The position numbers were made by a program, and so were the translations under genes. Positions 46,464-55,248 of a DNA stretch of 64,000 nt are shown in pieces. The notes beneath the pieces are model-generated. The model searched no databases. It was not told where the DNA came from and worked only from the letters and a program-made list of their open reading frames with translations. Position 1 is the first letter of the stretch. Each line of letters starts with the position of its first letter. The stretch covers positions 372,001 through 436,000 of the forward strand of contig CAVOTD010000007.1 in the NCBI GenBank assembly GCA_963698995.1, read 5' to 3'. This DNA is from AP-15 sp963698995. Lineage in GTDB: Bacteria > Pseudomonadota > Alphaproteobacteria > ATCC43930 > CGMCC-115725.

Positions 46464-47936
46464 TTACTCGGCGGCGGCGAGGGTCGGGGTTTCGGCGGCG
46501 GCGAGCACGGCGGCGGCCTCTTTGGCGACGCGCGTGCCTTCGAAGAAGCGCGGGTTCTGCGTGCCCCACAGCTTGACCGCGTTCGTAAAGGTGAAGGCAC
46601 GGAAATCGTCCGCCGTGATGTGGCCGTCTTCGACCAGCTCATAGGCCTCGGGCAGCGGGTGGCGCATATCGATCACGTCGAAATGCCCGATATCCGAGCT
46701 GAAGATCGCGTTGAGCTTCGAGCCGAACGGATTGTTATGGCCGAAGGCAGTGGCGTTCATGCGGTCGTCCGCCTCGCAGCCGAAATAGTAGGGCTTGGCG
46801 TAGAGATCGACCCAGTCTTCCTTGCGGGTGATCTGGCAGGCCGAGAAATCGTCGATGTCTTCGACGTTGCCGGTCAGATAGGCCTGTTCGGGGTCGGGCA
46901 GGCCGCCGCGCTCGCGCAATGCCACGGCAATGTCGCTGTAGCCGTATTTCTCGACGAGGCTCATCAGCTTGGCGCGGTCGAGCTTGTCCGGGTGCATGCG
47001 CTCCAATGCCTTGGCGCTGCGCCGCTCCCAATGCTCGATCAGATCGCCGAACAGTTGGCTGGCCCAGCCGACGCCGCCTTCCAGGAAAGCAAAGCGCAAT
47101 TCCGGAAAGCGCCGGGTAACGCCGCCCAAGAAAATCGCCTTGGCGGTCGCGTGACCGGCGGCGGCGAAATGGCCGATGTGATTGTAGACGAAATTGGTCG
47201 GCGACAGGCGCAGGCCCTGATTGCTCGCGGCGCTGTGGAAGGTCGGCGCGATGCCCAACTCGATGCATTTCGCCCAGACCGGGTCGTAGTCATACTCGCT
47301 GTCGAGGCCGAGCACGTCGTACCACACCGCAAAGCGCGCGGTGTCGGGGTCGTTGGCCGCGGCTGCCGGTACCTTGCGGGCCATATTGCTGCCGAACATG
47401 CCGACTTTCGAGCCCAGTTGCTTGGTGACGAATTCGAGCTCGGCGATCGCTTCGTCGGGGGTGTGCATCGGGATGATCGCCGCCGGCGTCAGCCGGTCGC
47501 CGAGACCGCTGAAATAATCCGCCGACACGACATTGTAGGCGCGGATCACGGCGCGCCGCGTGGCGTCGTCCTGGATCCGCGGGAAGCGCAGCCCGGCGGT
47601 CGGGTAGATCACGGCGAAGTCGAGGCCGATCTCGTCGAGGCGGTCGTAGAGCAGCTTCGGCATCATCGCGGTGGCGCGGTCGAGCGTGTTCTCGGCCTGA
47701 CGGGCCCAGAAGGCCTGCTGACCCATGCGCTTGTGACGGCGTTCGGCGCCCGACAACGAGAGCGCCTCGCGAGTCGTCCCCATCGCCTTCAGAAACCCGT
47801 CCGCGGCGAGGTCGCCGCCGACCTTGCGCATCTTCTCGCTGAACACCGGATCGTACTCGACCCAATGCCCGTCGCCATCGACGATCGGATGGTCGATTTT
47901 CGAACGGACCTGTTCAGGGGTCATGTGTGCGCTCAT
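46464..47936 (-). CDS. Amidohydrolase family protein (COG2159, TIM-barrel)
   Basis: 490 residues from ATG 47936, preceded by CCGGAG. The first metal motif VDGDGHWVEY is followed by WARQAENTLDRATAMMPKLL, IIPMHTPDEAIAELEF, the His-containing GIAPTFHSAA and GHFAAAGHATAKAIFLGGVTRRFPELRFAFLEGG; late FSSDIGHFDVIDM supplies the catalytic Asp region. The family includes decarboxylases and hydrolases of aromatic or amide substrates (ACMSD-like). Substrate unknown. Divergent from the exported protein gene. Confidence 0.85.
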   Translation of the reverse strand: MSAHMTPEQVRSKIDHPIVDGDGHWVEYDPVFSEKMRKVGGDLAADGFLKAMGTTREALSLSGAERRHKRMGQQAFWARQAENTLDRATAMMPKLLYDRLDEIGLDFAVIYPTAGLRFPRIQDDATRRAVIRAYNVVSADYFSGLGDRLTPAAIIPMHTPDEAIAELEFVTKQLGSKVGMFGSNMARKVPAAAANDPDTARFAVWYDVLGLDSEYDYDPVWAKCIELGIAPTFHSAASNQGLRLSPTNFVYNHIGHFAAAGHATAKAIFLGGVTRRFPELRFAFLEGGVGWASQLFGDLIEHWERRSAKALERMHPDKLDRAKLMSLVEKYGYSDIAVALRERGGLPDPEQAYLTGNVEDIDDFSACQITRKEDWVDLYAKPYYFGCEADDRMNATAFGHNNPFGSKLNAIFSSDIGHFDVIDMRHPLPEAYELVEDGHITADDFRAFTFTNAVKLWGTQNPRFFEGTRVAKEAAAVLAAAETPTLAAAE

Positions 47937-48127
47937 GATCTGCTCCGGAAAAATGTCGGCTCTCCGCCGTCGATTGTGCGGGCATTGCGAGCCGCGCGCC
48001 ACAAGCGATCCGCGCCGAGCCTTGCACTCGGCGCAGGGCCGCCCGTCATCTGCGCCGGGTGCGCCTAACGCTTGTGACCCGCGCGATGATATTATCGAGA
48101 TCGGCGAATGTGGCGGAGCAGATTGGC

Positions 48128-49693
48128 ATGAGCCGACGGCAAGAAGGCAGTGCGCACCCGGCGCCGCCAGGGGTGGGCGAAGCACGACGCAAAGCCGCGG
48201 CGGCGCGAACCGAACCCCGCTCGACACTTGCGGTGTTGGCGGCGTGCGCCTCTATTGTGCTGATGGTCGCCGCCGGTCCGGCACTGGCCGAAAAGGCCCC
48301 GTTCAGTCGGGCCGTCATTGACGCGGCGATGAGCGAGCCCGATTTGCACTACGCCCCGAGCGAGGCCTGCCCCGGCCCGGCCTACTCGTCGCTCAAGCAG
48401 GTCGGCACCAGCCACTGTGTGCTCAAATCGGCGCAGGCGTTCTATTTCCTGGCGCTGACCGCCTATCTCGACCCGGCTGCGCGCGCCTCCGACCACCGGC
48501 TGGTCTGGCATCGCGTGGTCGAGCTGTTCAACACCCTGACAAGCGACGGCAACGGGCCGCAGGTCGCCCGACCGCTCGACGGCTGGTCCGATGGCCCGGT
48601 CGCGCAGGCGATCCTGCTGATCAAGCACACACCCGTGGTATGGCGTGCGCTCGGCCCGGCCGGGCATGCCAAGGCGGACTGGCTGATGGCGGCGATGGCG
48701 GTGCTCGGCAATTGGGGCTTCAACGACGCAAACGACTGGCTGACCGGCATCGGTCTGGTCGGCAATTTCGCCAAAACCAACAACCCGAATTACAGCCAAG
48801 GTTATCTCGGGGTGATGATGGCCTGCATCCTCTACTTCGGTCAGGCGGGGTGCGACAGCCTGTTCACCAACTTCGATTATGACCAATACATCGCGGCGTT
48901 CGAGACTTTCAATTGGCAGAACATCCTGAGCCCGACCAGTTGGCTGGCCGAGATCGATGTGGGTGACACCCACTACACGATGAAGGATCTGATGGAGAAT
49001 GGCGGCGATCTGACGAATGCCAGCCCCAATCTCGGAAGGGGTGCGGGCGTCAAGCTGCCGTTCAAATATCTCGGCATCGAACTCACCGGAGACCACGCCG
49101 ACCCGAACCCGGTAATGACGCTCTTTACCTATAAATCGATCGGCCAGAATCCGCCCACTGCGCCGCCGGACCCGAATAATCTGCTGTCCAGCTCGCAGCC
49201 GAAGCCGATGTATTATTGGGCTGTCGCGAGCCGCAAGGCGGCGCCGGACGGCGTGGCGGAGATCATCGACGCGACCCAGTCGCCGGTCGAAGGCGAACTC
49301 GGCATGGGCTACGAGTTCAACTCGGACGACAGCGCCGGAATTCGCAGCGACGCGCTCTACACGTTCGAAGGCTGGCTCAACAATTTGACCACCCGCGCGA
49401 CTTTGCAGGCGCTCGGCATATGGGATCACCGGCAGATGCGGCTGGTCGAGCGCCGCATGACGGTCGGCGGGCGCGACCTGCTCTACAAGCTCGAACACGG
49501 CTATCATGGACGCGCGCTCAATGCCAACGGCCCCAATACGCATTATCGCGACGTCTGCGTCGTCGATGTCATCGGCCCCGACTTTGCGTGCGATCCTACG
49601 GATCCGGCGCGGCTGATCGAGGGCACCCCGCTCGAGAAAGGCTTTGTCTACGACCGCGAGATCTGGGACAAGCTCGTTGAAGGGCGTCAATAA
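48128..49693 (+). CDS. Large exported protein of unknown function
   Basis: 521 residues. A long basic N-terminus leads to a signal-type hydrophobic segment at about 33-54 (STLAVLAACASIVLMVAAGP, then ALAEK). The mature part has a Trp/Asn/Gly-rich helical repeat look (GNWGFNDANDWLTGIGLVGN, FTNFDYDQYIAAFETFNW) reminiscent of alpha/alpha-barrel polysaccharide lyases, but I recognise no catalytic motif. Two Cys pairs occur. Neighbours suggest a catabolic locus. Function not assigned. Confidence 0.65.
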   Translation: MSRRQEGSAHPAPPGVGEARRKAAAARTEPRSTLAVLAACASIVLMVAAGPALAEKAPFSRAVIDAAMSEPDLHYAPSEACPGPAYSSLKQVGTSHCVLKSAQAFYFLALTAYLDPAARASDHRLVWHRVVELFNTLTSDGNGPQVARPLDGWSDGPVAQAILLIKHTPVVWRALGPAGHAKADWLMAAMAVLGNWGFNDANDWLTGIGLVGNFAKTNNPNYSQGYLGVMMACILYFGQAGCDSLFTNFDYDQYIAAFETFNWQNILSPTSWLAEIDVGDTHYTMKDLMENGGDLTNASPNLGRGAGVKLPFKYLGIELTGDHADPNPVMTLFTYKSIGQNPPTAPPDPNNLLSSSQPKPMYYWAVASRKAAPDGVAEIIDATQSPVEGELGMGYEFNSDDSAGIRSDALYTFEGWLNNLTTRATLQALGIWDHRQMRLVERRMTVGGRDLLYKLEHGYHGRALNANGPNTHYRDVCVVDVIGPDFACDPTDPARLIEGTPLEKGFVYDREIWDKLVEGRQ

Positions 49694-49736
49694 ACCTATG
49701 ACGCCCAGAGAATGCCAGTTCGGGACGCTGTTGCGC

Positions 49737-50546
49737 CTAGGCATCGACACCCCAGCTGATGGCGTTACGCAGCAAAGCGATGAACCCGTCGCTTTCCCAC
49801 GAGCCCCGGAAGGTGGGTGGCGTCGTGTCTGCGGGGTCGACGGTTCGGCCCGCGCGGATTGCCGGGTTGTGGCAATGGCCGAGCGCAAAGTAGGTCACGC
49901 CACCGTTGCCGACCTGACGGGTATAGCCGAGCACGCGGGTCCTGCCGTCGGGCTGCAGCGAGGTGTCGGAGTCGTATAGCGTCCCGATCGCGGGTGAGGT
50001 GGCGCCCGGGCCGTAATCCGCGGTCAGCAGGATCCGCGTCGCGCCCGGATCCTGCAATTCGACAAAGTAGGGCTCGTCCTCGACCTCGAAGGAGCTGCCG
50101 AGCCCGCGGGTGAGAGGGTGATCGTTGGCGGTCACCTCGACGCGGATCTTGCAGATCGGCGGATGGGTGAGGAAATAGCCCCCGAGCAGGGCATGGTGCT
50201 CGGTCTTGACGGTGCGGCGCTGGCGACTGCCCTCAACTCGCTCGGCGCGACCGCCGCTGGTGCCGTGCAATGCCAGCCAATGACCGCTCGCCTCCAGCCA
50301 GCGCTCGATCGCGCGGGTCTGCGCGGCGTCGGGGTAGGGGCCGGCGACGTAGGTGATCAGCAATCCGGAGACCGGCAGCCATTTCTCGACATCCGCGAAG
50401 TCGTTGGCGACCGAGGCCGGGACGTCCCGTTTGGCCAGCAGCTCCAGCAGCCGCAGGCGGGCATAATCGTGGTCGTGCCCGGCCATTGAACCGGGCGGAA
50501 AACCGCCGGTTATCAGATGTGCGTGGCCGGGCTTCGTCTCTGTCAT
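49737..50546 (-). CDS. ThuA-like domain protein
   Basis: 269 residues from ATG 50546 with an AGAGAGGTG site. The ThuA/glutamine-amidotransferase-like fold is indicated by HLITGGFPPGSMAGHDHDYARLRL, GHWLALHGTSGG (Gly-rich nucleophile-elbow region with no catalytic Cys), NDHPLTRGL and YFALGHCHNPAIR. ThuA proteins act in trehalose and other sugar catabolism without a well-defined reaction. The convergent neighbour is the exported unknown protein. Confidence 0.82.
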   Translation of the reverse strand: MTETKPGHAHLITGGFPPGSMAGHDHDYARLRLLELLAKRDVPASVANDFADVEKWLPVSGLLITYVAGPYPDAAQTRAIERWLEASGHWLALHGTSGGRAERVEGSRQRRTVKTEHHALLGGYFLTHPPICKIRVEVTANDHPLTRGLGSSFEVEDEPYFVELQDPGATRILLTADYGPGATSPAIGTLYDSDTSLQPDGRTRVLGYTRQVGNGGVTYFALGHCHNPAIRAGRTVDPADTTPPTFRGSWESDGFIALLRNAISWGVDA

Positions 50547-50687
50547 TGGATCACCTCTCTCCCCGTTCGGCGTGTGCAAAAAGCTCAGCGCCAGTCTCTC
50601 ACCTTCCCCCGGCTTTCGCCATGTGCGAGATTTCGCGCATCGCGCGTCACTCGCTTTGCGCCTGACGATTCCCAGGAGAACCCCATT

Positions 50688-51939
50688 ATGCCGCGTTTGA
50701 ATTTCGGCGCCTTCCTCGCCCCGCACCATCCGGTCGGCGAGCACCCGATGTTGCAGTTCCGCCGCGATCTCGACCTCGTCGAGCAGCTCGACCGCCTCGG
50801 CTACGACGAATTCTGGTGCGGCGAGCACCATTCGAGCGGCTGGGAAATGATCGGCTCGCCCGAAATGTTTTTAGCCGCGGCGGGCGAGCGGTCGAAGCGC
50901 ATCAAGCTCGCGACCGGGGTCATCTCATTGCCCTATCACCACCCGTTCAACGTCGCGCAGCGCATGGTGCAGCTCGACTGGATGACCGGCGGGCGGGCAA
51001 TCTTCGGCTCGGGCCCGGGCGCGCTCGCCTCGGACGCGCATACGCTGGGGATCGATCCGATGGTGCAGCGCGACCGCCAGGACGAGGCGATCGGCGTGAT
51101 CCGGCGCCTCTTCAATGGCGAGCGGGTGACCGCTAAAAGCGACTGGTTCACGATGCAGGACGCGGCGTTGCAGCTGCTGCCCTTGCAGGAGGAGATGCCC
51201 TTCGCCGTCGCGTCGCAGATCAGCCCATCCGGCATGACCTTGGCCGGCAAGCACGGCATCGGCATCATCTCGATCGGCTCGATGTCGAGCGAAGGCCTCA
51301 ACGCCCTGCCGACGCAATGGGGCTTCGCCGAGGCCGCCGCCGCCAAGCACGGCAAGACGGTCGACCGGAAGAACTGGCGGGTTCTGTTGAGCTGGCATAT
51401 CGCCGAGACCCGCGAAAAGGCGCGCGCCGAAGCCCGCGAGGGCCTGTTGCGCCATCACAACCAATACGTCGTCGGCACATTGCAGCGGCCGGATGCCAAG
51501 CCGTTCAGCGACCCCGACGAGGCGGTCGACAAAGCCGCGTTCTCGGACGGGGCCTCGGCGACGATCGGCACACCGGACGACCTGGTGGCGCGGATCAAAT
51601 CGGTGCTCGAGATCAGCGGCGGCTTTGGCACCGTCGTCGGCTTCGTGCACGACTGGGCCAATCCCGGAGAACACGATGCGCAGCTGGGACATGGTGGCGC
51701 GCTACGTCGTGCCGGAAATCAACGGCTATCTCACGGGCCTCCGACAATCACAGCACTTCGTCGCCACCAACCGCGGCGTCTTCGACCGCGCCAAGGAAGC
51801 CATCATGGCAAAGATCAACGAGAACGACGCCGCGCTCGCCGCGCTCTCGGTGACAAGGGGGTCGCGGCTGGGCGACGTGGCTTCGGCCAGCAATCTCCCC
51901 GATCTCGACAAAGCACGCGCGCAGGCTGGACGGCGGTGA
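50688..51939 (+). CDS. LLM-class flavin-dependent oxidoreductase, frameshift near the C-terminus
   Basis: Starts at ATG 50688 after CAGGAGAA. The bacterial luciferase-like barrel shows YDEFWCGEHHSSGWEMIGSPE, RIKLATGVISLPYHHPFNVA and GRAIFGSGPGALASDA. Near 51667 one base shifts the frame after DWANP; the next frame continues MRSWDMVARYVVPEINGYL to the end at 51939, about 417 residues in all. It oxidises an unknown substrate using FMNH2 or F420. Followed within 12 bases by a 2-hydroxyacid dehydrogenase gene. Confidence 0.84.
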
Positions 51940-51950
51940 GAGGAGCTTAG

Positions 51951-52895
51951 GTGAAAAACATGGCGCTGCTCATCGTCGATCTCGACAAGCGTATCGGCAA
52001 CGCGAAGGCGTGGCGCGACACCTTTGCGGAACAGCTTCCCGATCTGGAAATTCGCCTCTGGCCCGACCCGGGAGAGTTGGCGGATATCGAGTATCTCGCC
52101 TTCATGCATCCCGATTTCGACGCGCTGCCCGAATTTCCCAATCTGAAGGCGATGTTCAGCCGCTCGGCCGGCGTCGAGGCGTTTGTCAACCATCCAAAAT
52201 TGCCGAAGGTCCCGCTCGGCAAAATGGAGCCGCCCGGCGGCGATCCGATGATGACCGAATACGTCGTCATGCACGTATTGCGCTTTCATCGCGACATGCC
52301 CGGCTATCAGGCGGCCCAGGCCAATCGGGAATGGCTGAGGACGAGGATCGTCCGGCCGGAGGAACGCCGTGTCGGGTTTCTCGGCTACGGCATGATGGCG
52401 AAGGCGCCGGCATTGGTGTTGAAGTCGCTCGGCTTCCCGGTCTCGGCTTGGGTTCGGTCACCGCGGGAGAAGGAGGAGGTGCCGATTTTTCACGGCGACG
52501 ACCAGCTCGAGCCGTTTCTCAACCAAACCGACATCGCCGTCTGTCTGTTGCCGCTGACCCGGGAAACCGAAGGCATCTTCTGCGCTCGCACCTTCGCGAT
52601 GATGCCGAGAGGGGCGATGCTGGTGAATGTCGGGCGCGGCAAGCATGTGGTCGAGGCGGATTTGATCCGCGCGCTCAATTCGGGCCAATTGTCGTACGCC
52701 GCCTTGGACGCGCTGTGGCCCGAACCGCTGCCGGCAGAAAGCCCGCTGTGGCTGCACCCCCAAGTCACCGTGATGCCGCATGTGGCGCGCCGGCCGACGG
52801 TTGGTCAGCTGGTGACCGAGATTGCCGCGAACATCCGAAACCTGAGAGCCGGCGGCCGGTTGTTGCAGGAAATCGACAAGACGATGGGGTACTGA
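51951..52895 (+). CDS. D-2-hydroxyacid dehydrogenase, glyoxylate/hydroxypyruvate reductase A-like
   Basis: 314 residues from GTG 51951, with GAGAGGAGC just upstream. The NAD(P) domain carries RRVGFLGYGMMAKAPALVLKSLGF; LLPLTRETEGIF holds the substrate-binding Arg, VNVGRGKHVVEADL follows, and the catalytic His is in VTVMPHVARRP. This is closest to GhrA. It reduces glyoxylate or hydroxypyruvate, or a related 2-keto acid. Probably one operon with the LLM oxidoreductase. Confidence 0.86.
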   Translation: MKNMALLIVDLDKRIGNAKAWRDTFAEQLPDLEIRLWPDPGELADIEYLAFMHPDFDALPEFPNLKAMFSRSAGVEAFVNHPKLPKVPLGKMEPPGGDPMMTEYVVMHVLRFHRDMPGYQAAQANREWLRTRIVRPEERRVGFLGYGMMAKAPALVLKSLGFPVSAWVRSPREKEEVPIFHGDDQLEPFLNQTDIAVCLLPLTRETEGIFCARTFAMMPRGAMLVNVGRGKHVVEADLIRALNSGQLSYAALDALWPEPLPAESPLWLHPQVTVMPHVARRPTVGQLVTEIAANIRNLRAGGRLLQEIDKTMGY

Positions 52896-52905
52896 TTATG
52901 ATCGG

Positions 52906-53451
52906 TCAGCCGCGACGGACATAGGGGCGAACGGCGTCGATCAGCACTGCGGTCGGGGCGAGGCGCGGTCCTTCACCCTCGTCGACCGGCGGGACGACCC
53001 TGACGCCCCAGCCGGGCAATTTCTTCAGCGATGCCTGCGCTTCGGGATGGTTCAACAGCGGCGCGTTCAAGGACGGGCCCACGATAACCGGCGTGCCCCG
53101 TCCAATCGCTTCGGCGACGACGGATAGCGCAAGATTGTCGGCGATGCCGTGCGCGAGCTTGTTCAGCGAGTTGAAGCTGCAGGGCGCGAACATCACCACC
53201 CCGCGCGGCGGTCGTGGGCGGATGGCCAGATCGAAATACGACTGGACGACCTGCACCCTTGCGATATCAGCGAGCTCGCGCGGCGCGATGACGCGCGACG
53301 CGTTCGGTGTTGGGATGGCGATGACGGTCAAATAGCCAATGCCGACCAGGCCCCGCAAAAGCTCGGGACAGCGCGCCGCCGTCGTCGTGCCGCTGAGCAC
53401 CAGGTAGGCTACGTCAAATCTTTCGTCGCTGGTCGCGGTACCGGGGCTCAT
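52906..53451 (-). CDS. Flavoprotein of the UbiX/Dfp type
   Basis: 181 residues from ATG 53451. The fold is suggested by VAYLVLSGTTTAARCPELLRGL (Ser/Thr phosphate-binding region), MFAPCSFNSLNKLAHGIADNLAL, the cluster that binds flavin in UbiX and CoaC proteins, and TPVIVGPSLNAPLLNHPEAQ. It could make prenyl-FMN or perform a decarboxylation; which one is not clear. Convergent with the 2-hydroxyacid dehydrogenase gene. Confidence 0.78.
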   Translation of the reverse strand: MSPGTATSDERFDVAYLVLSGTTTAARCPELLRGLVGIGYLTVIAIPTPNASRVIAPRELADIARVQVVQSYFDLAIRPRPPRGVVMFAPCSFNSLNKLAHGIADNLALSVVAEAIGRGTPVIVGPSLNAPLLNHPEAQASLKKLPGWGVRVVPPVDEGEGPRLAPTAVLIDAVRPYVRRG

Positions 53452-53511
53452 CTCGTGCTCTTTGAACGGCGTCGGATTCAAGCGTTACTTCGCAGCTATT
53501 GATGGTCTCTC

Positions 53512-54165
53512 CTAGCGCATGCGTTCGACCGTTTCATCGGTCGACAACACGGCATGTGCGAGAAATCGGTAATTGATTATCGCCGCTTGGTAGCCGTCGC
53601 CCCACACCGGATGCCGAGGTCCGGCGGTCGCGTCCTTGACCATTGCAACCTCGAAGCCCTGTTCGAGGAATTCGCGCAGATGGGACTCGACGCACATATT
53701 GGCCAACATGCCACCGAGGATGATCTTAGCGATCCCGCGTTTGCGCAATTGCAGGACGAGATCATTGGTCTGGGGCCCCCATACTTTGTGCGGGCTGACG
53801 ACGATCGTCTTGCCGTCTTCGATATAGGGCTTGAAGCGATCCAGCCAGTCCGCGCCCGAGTTTGCGAAACCCGTCAAATTCAGCGGTCCGTTTCGTGCAA
53901 AGCTATGGGTTTTGAACTCGTCGGTCTCGAGCGGTCCGTTGAACTTCCAACCGCTGTCCGTCGGATAGAAATAATGTGGCGAGATAAACACCTCATAGCG
54001 GTTCGCCTTCGCGGCCTTGAAGATCCGCTCGATGTTCTCGACTGTGCGGTTCTCGGTAACGCTCGCGCCGACCGCTTCCCAGTTTGCCCCCGCGTCGCTC
54101 AACACGTCGTTTTGCGGGTCGATAAACACGACCGCGGTGTCGGTCTGTCGAATTTCCATAGTCAT
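53512..54165 (-). CDS. Isochorismatase-family cysteine hydrolase
   Basis: 217 residues from ATG 54165 with a GTGAGG site. The catalytic triad is visible: Asp in VVFIDPQNDVLSD, Lys in VVSPHKVWGP and Cys in GGMLANMCVESHLRE. The family includes nicotinamidases, carbamoylases and true isochorismatases. Substrate not deducible. It is 60 bases upstream of the flavoprotein gene on the same strand, perhaps one operon. Confidence 0.87.
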   Translation of the reverse strand: MTMEIRQTDTAVVFIDPQNDVLSDAGANWEAVGASVTENRTVENIERIFKAAKANRYEVFISPHYFYPTDSGWKFNGPLETDEFKTHSFARNGPLNLTGFANSGADWLDRFKPYIEDGKTIVVSPHKVWGPQTNDLVLQLRKRGIAKIILGGMLANMCVESHLREFLEQGFEVAMVKDATAGPRHPVWGDGYQAAIINYRFLAHAVLSTDETVERMR

Positions 54166-54234
54166 TTTGGCCTCACTCTGCTGCGCCAGGACCTGTCTCA
54201 TCGTGCCTATAGGATTGCGGACCGCAGCCGATGG

Positions 54235-54357
54235 CTACTTAATGAACGCCAGTAACTCGGCGTTGACTTGGTCCTGGGGAATCGTGCGCATGCCGTGCGG
54301 CGCGCCCGTGTAGACCCGGAGCGTTGCGTTCCTGATCAGCTTGGACGACATGTCGGA
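54235..54357 (-). pseudogene. C-terminal remnant of an alpha/beta hydrolase (chloroperoxidase-like)
   Basis: The minus-strand frame reads SSKLIRNATLRVYTGAPHGM and then TIPQDQVNAELLAFIK before TAG. This is the last turn of the non-haem chloroperoxidase/esterase family, with its catalytic His in APHG. The rest of a roughly 275-residue protein is missing upstream. No start codon or ribosome-binding site belongs to it. Confidence 0.6.
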
Positions 54358-54411
54358 TCTCCCCGATCGTGGTTTAGCAGGGCGTCAGTATTCGGCGCTC
54401 GGGTCGTGTCC

Positions 54412-54621
54412 CTAATTTGGCCTAAAACCTGAAACGATCCACGGCACGCCAAGGATAGCAGTGGCCACAAGAGCGATGTCCGTCGTCAACGAGAACGCAG
54501 GGCCAGAGGGCGGCTGGTTTTCCGACGAACGCGGTCTGAGTACGTAGGCGAACGTCCAGAACACGAACCAAAGCACCGCCAGGCCTAATCCAAGCCGCAA
54601 AAATCCCCGGCGTCGATTCAC
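54412..54621 (-). CDS. Small two-helix membrane protein
   Basis: 69 residues from a GTG that overlaps the preceding stop (GTGA). Two hydrophobic segments occur at about 8-27 (LRLGLGLAVLWFVFWTFAYV) and 45-62 (DIALVATAILGVPWIVSGF). No family recognised. The overlap with the upstream gene supports that it is translated. Confidence 0.55.
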   Translation of the reverse strand: MNRRRGFLRLGLGLAVLWFVFWTFAYVLRPRSSENQPPSGPAFSLTTDIALVATAILGVPWIVSGFRPN

Positions 54622-54923
54622 CTCGTTGCAAGCCGCTCAGCTATGATCGCCGCTCGCACGGCCTCTAGCGGCGAGTTGATCCGATCCGTGTGCAGCACCG
54701 CGAAGAACCGACGCTTCGTGCTTCCCCCGATCGGCGAGGACCAGGCATAGGCGCGGGTCGCGATCGGGTGGTCGGTCAGGTCAAAGATATGCACTACGCC
54801 TTCCCGTGCAGGCTTGCCGTCGAAGGTCTCGCGCACGGAAACAGATTGGGCGAGCTGCGCTGAACCGCCATGCATGCGCTCGACGGCGTCCTTAAGTTGG
54901 TGGGTTTCGAAGGATTCGCTCAA
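54618..54923 (-). CDS. Conserved hypothetical protein
   Basis: 101 residues. The central part reads GVVHIFDLTDHPIATRAYAWSSP followed by TKRRFFAVLHTDRINSPLEAVRAAI. I have seen similar proteins in Bradyrhizobium-type genomes, where they are unannotated. No membrane segment or signal. It is coupled by GTGA to a small membrane protein. Confidence 0.6.
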   Translation of the reverse strand: MSESFETHQLKDAVERMHGGSAQLAQSVSVRETFDGKPAREGVVHIFDLTDHPIATRAYAWSSPIGGSTKRRFFAVLHTDRINSPLEAVRAAIIAERLATR

Positions 54924-54946
54924 GTGTTTCCGACCGCCGAGTACGC

Positions 54947-55120
54947 TTAGGCGAAATCTATTAAAGCTTTTTCGATGGGCATCACAACTGCGTCGGCTCC
55001 CTCCTCGTCGAGGCGCGTCCTAGCCCACTCGCTACACATTGCTTGCCAGAGAACAAGACCGCTTATGAGCAGCCGGTCGGCTGCCAACCTGACCCATTCG
55101 TGATGATCAGTATACGTCAT
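54947..55120 (-). CDS. Possible small protein
   Basis: From ATG 55120 a 57-residue frame reads MTYTDHHEWVRLAADRLL and continues Trp- and Ala-rich. It ends 23 bases before the next gene on the same strand. Codon use resembles its neighbours, but no family is recognised and a chance frame cannot be excluded. Confidence 0.3.
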   Translation of the reverse strand: MTYTDHHEWVRLAADRLLISGLVLWQAMCSEWARTRLDEEGADAVVMPIEKALIDFA

Positions 55121-55248
55121 TGCCTGTCGTTCAGACGGGGAGTTCTGCGGGAACGCCATTTCAGGAAGCGCAGCGTTCCACGATACCACTCGGCGAGGCA
55201 GCGAAGTCTCGTTGTCTGTGCCATCTCGCACAGACCCGTGATCAGCGT

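Noticed and set aside
46455..48068. A 537-residue plus-strand open frame opposite the amidohydrolase gene
   Set aside because: Composition is Arg/Gly/Val-rich with no family features; it mirrors the third-codon GC bias of the real minus-strand gene.
48092..49888. A 598-residue minus-strand open frame opposite the exported protein gene
   Set aside because: It has no domain and the opposite frame has a signal peptide and sensible composition.
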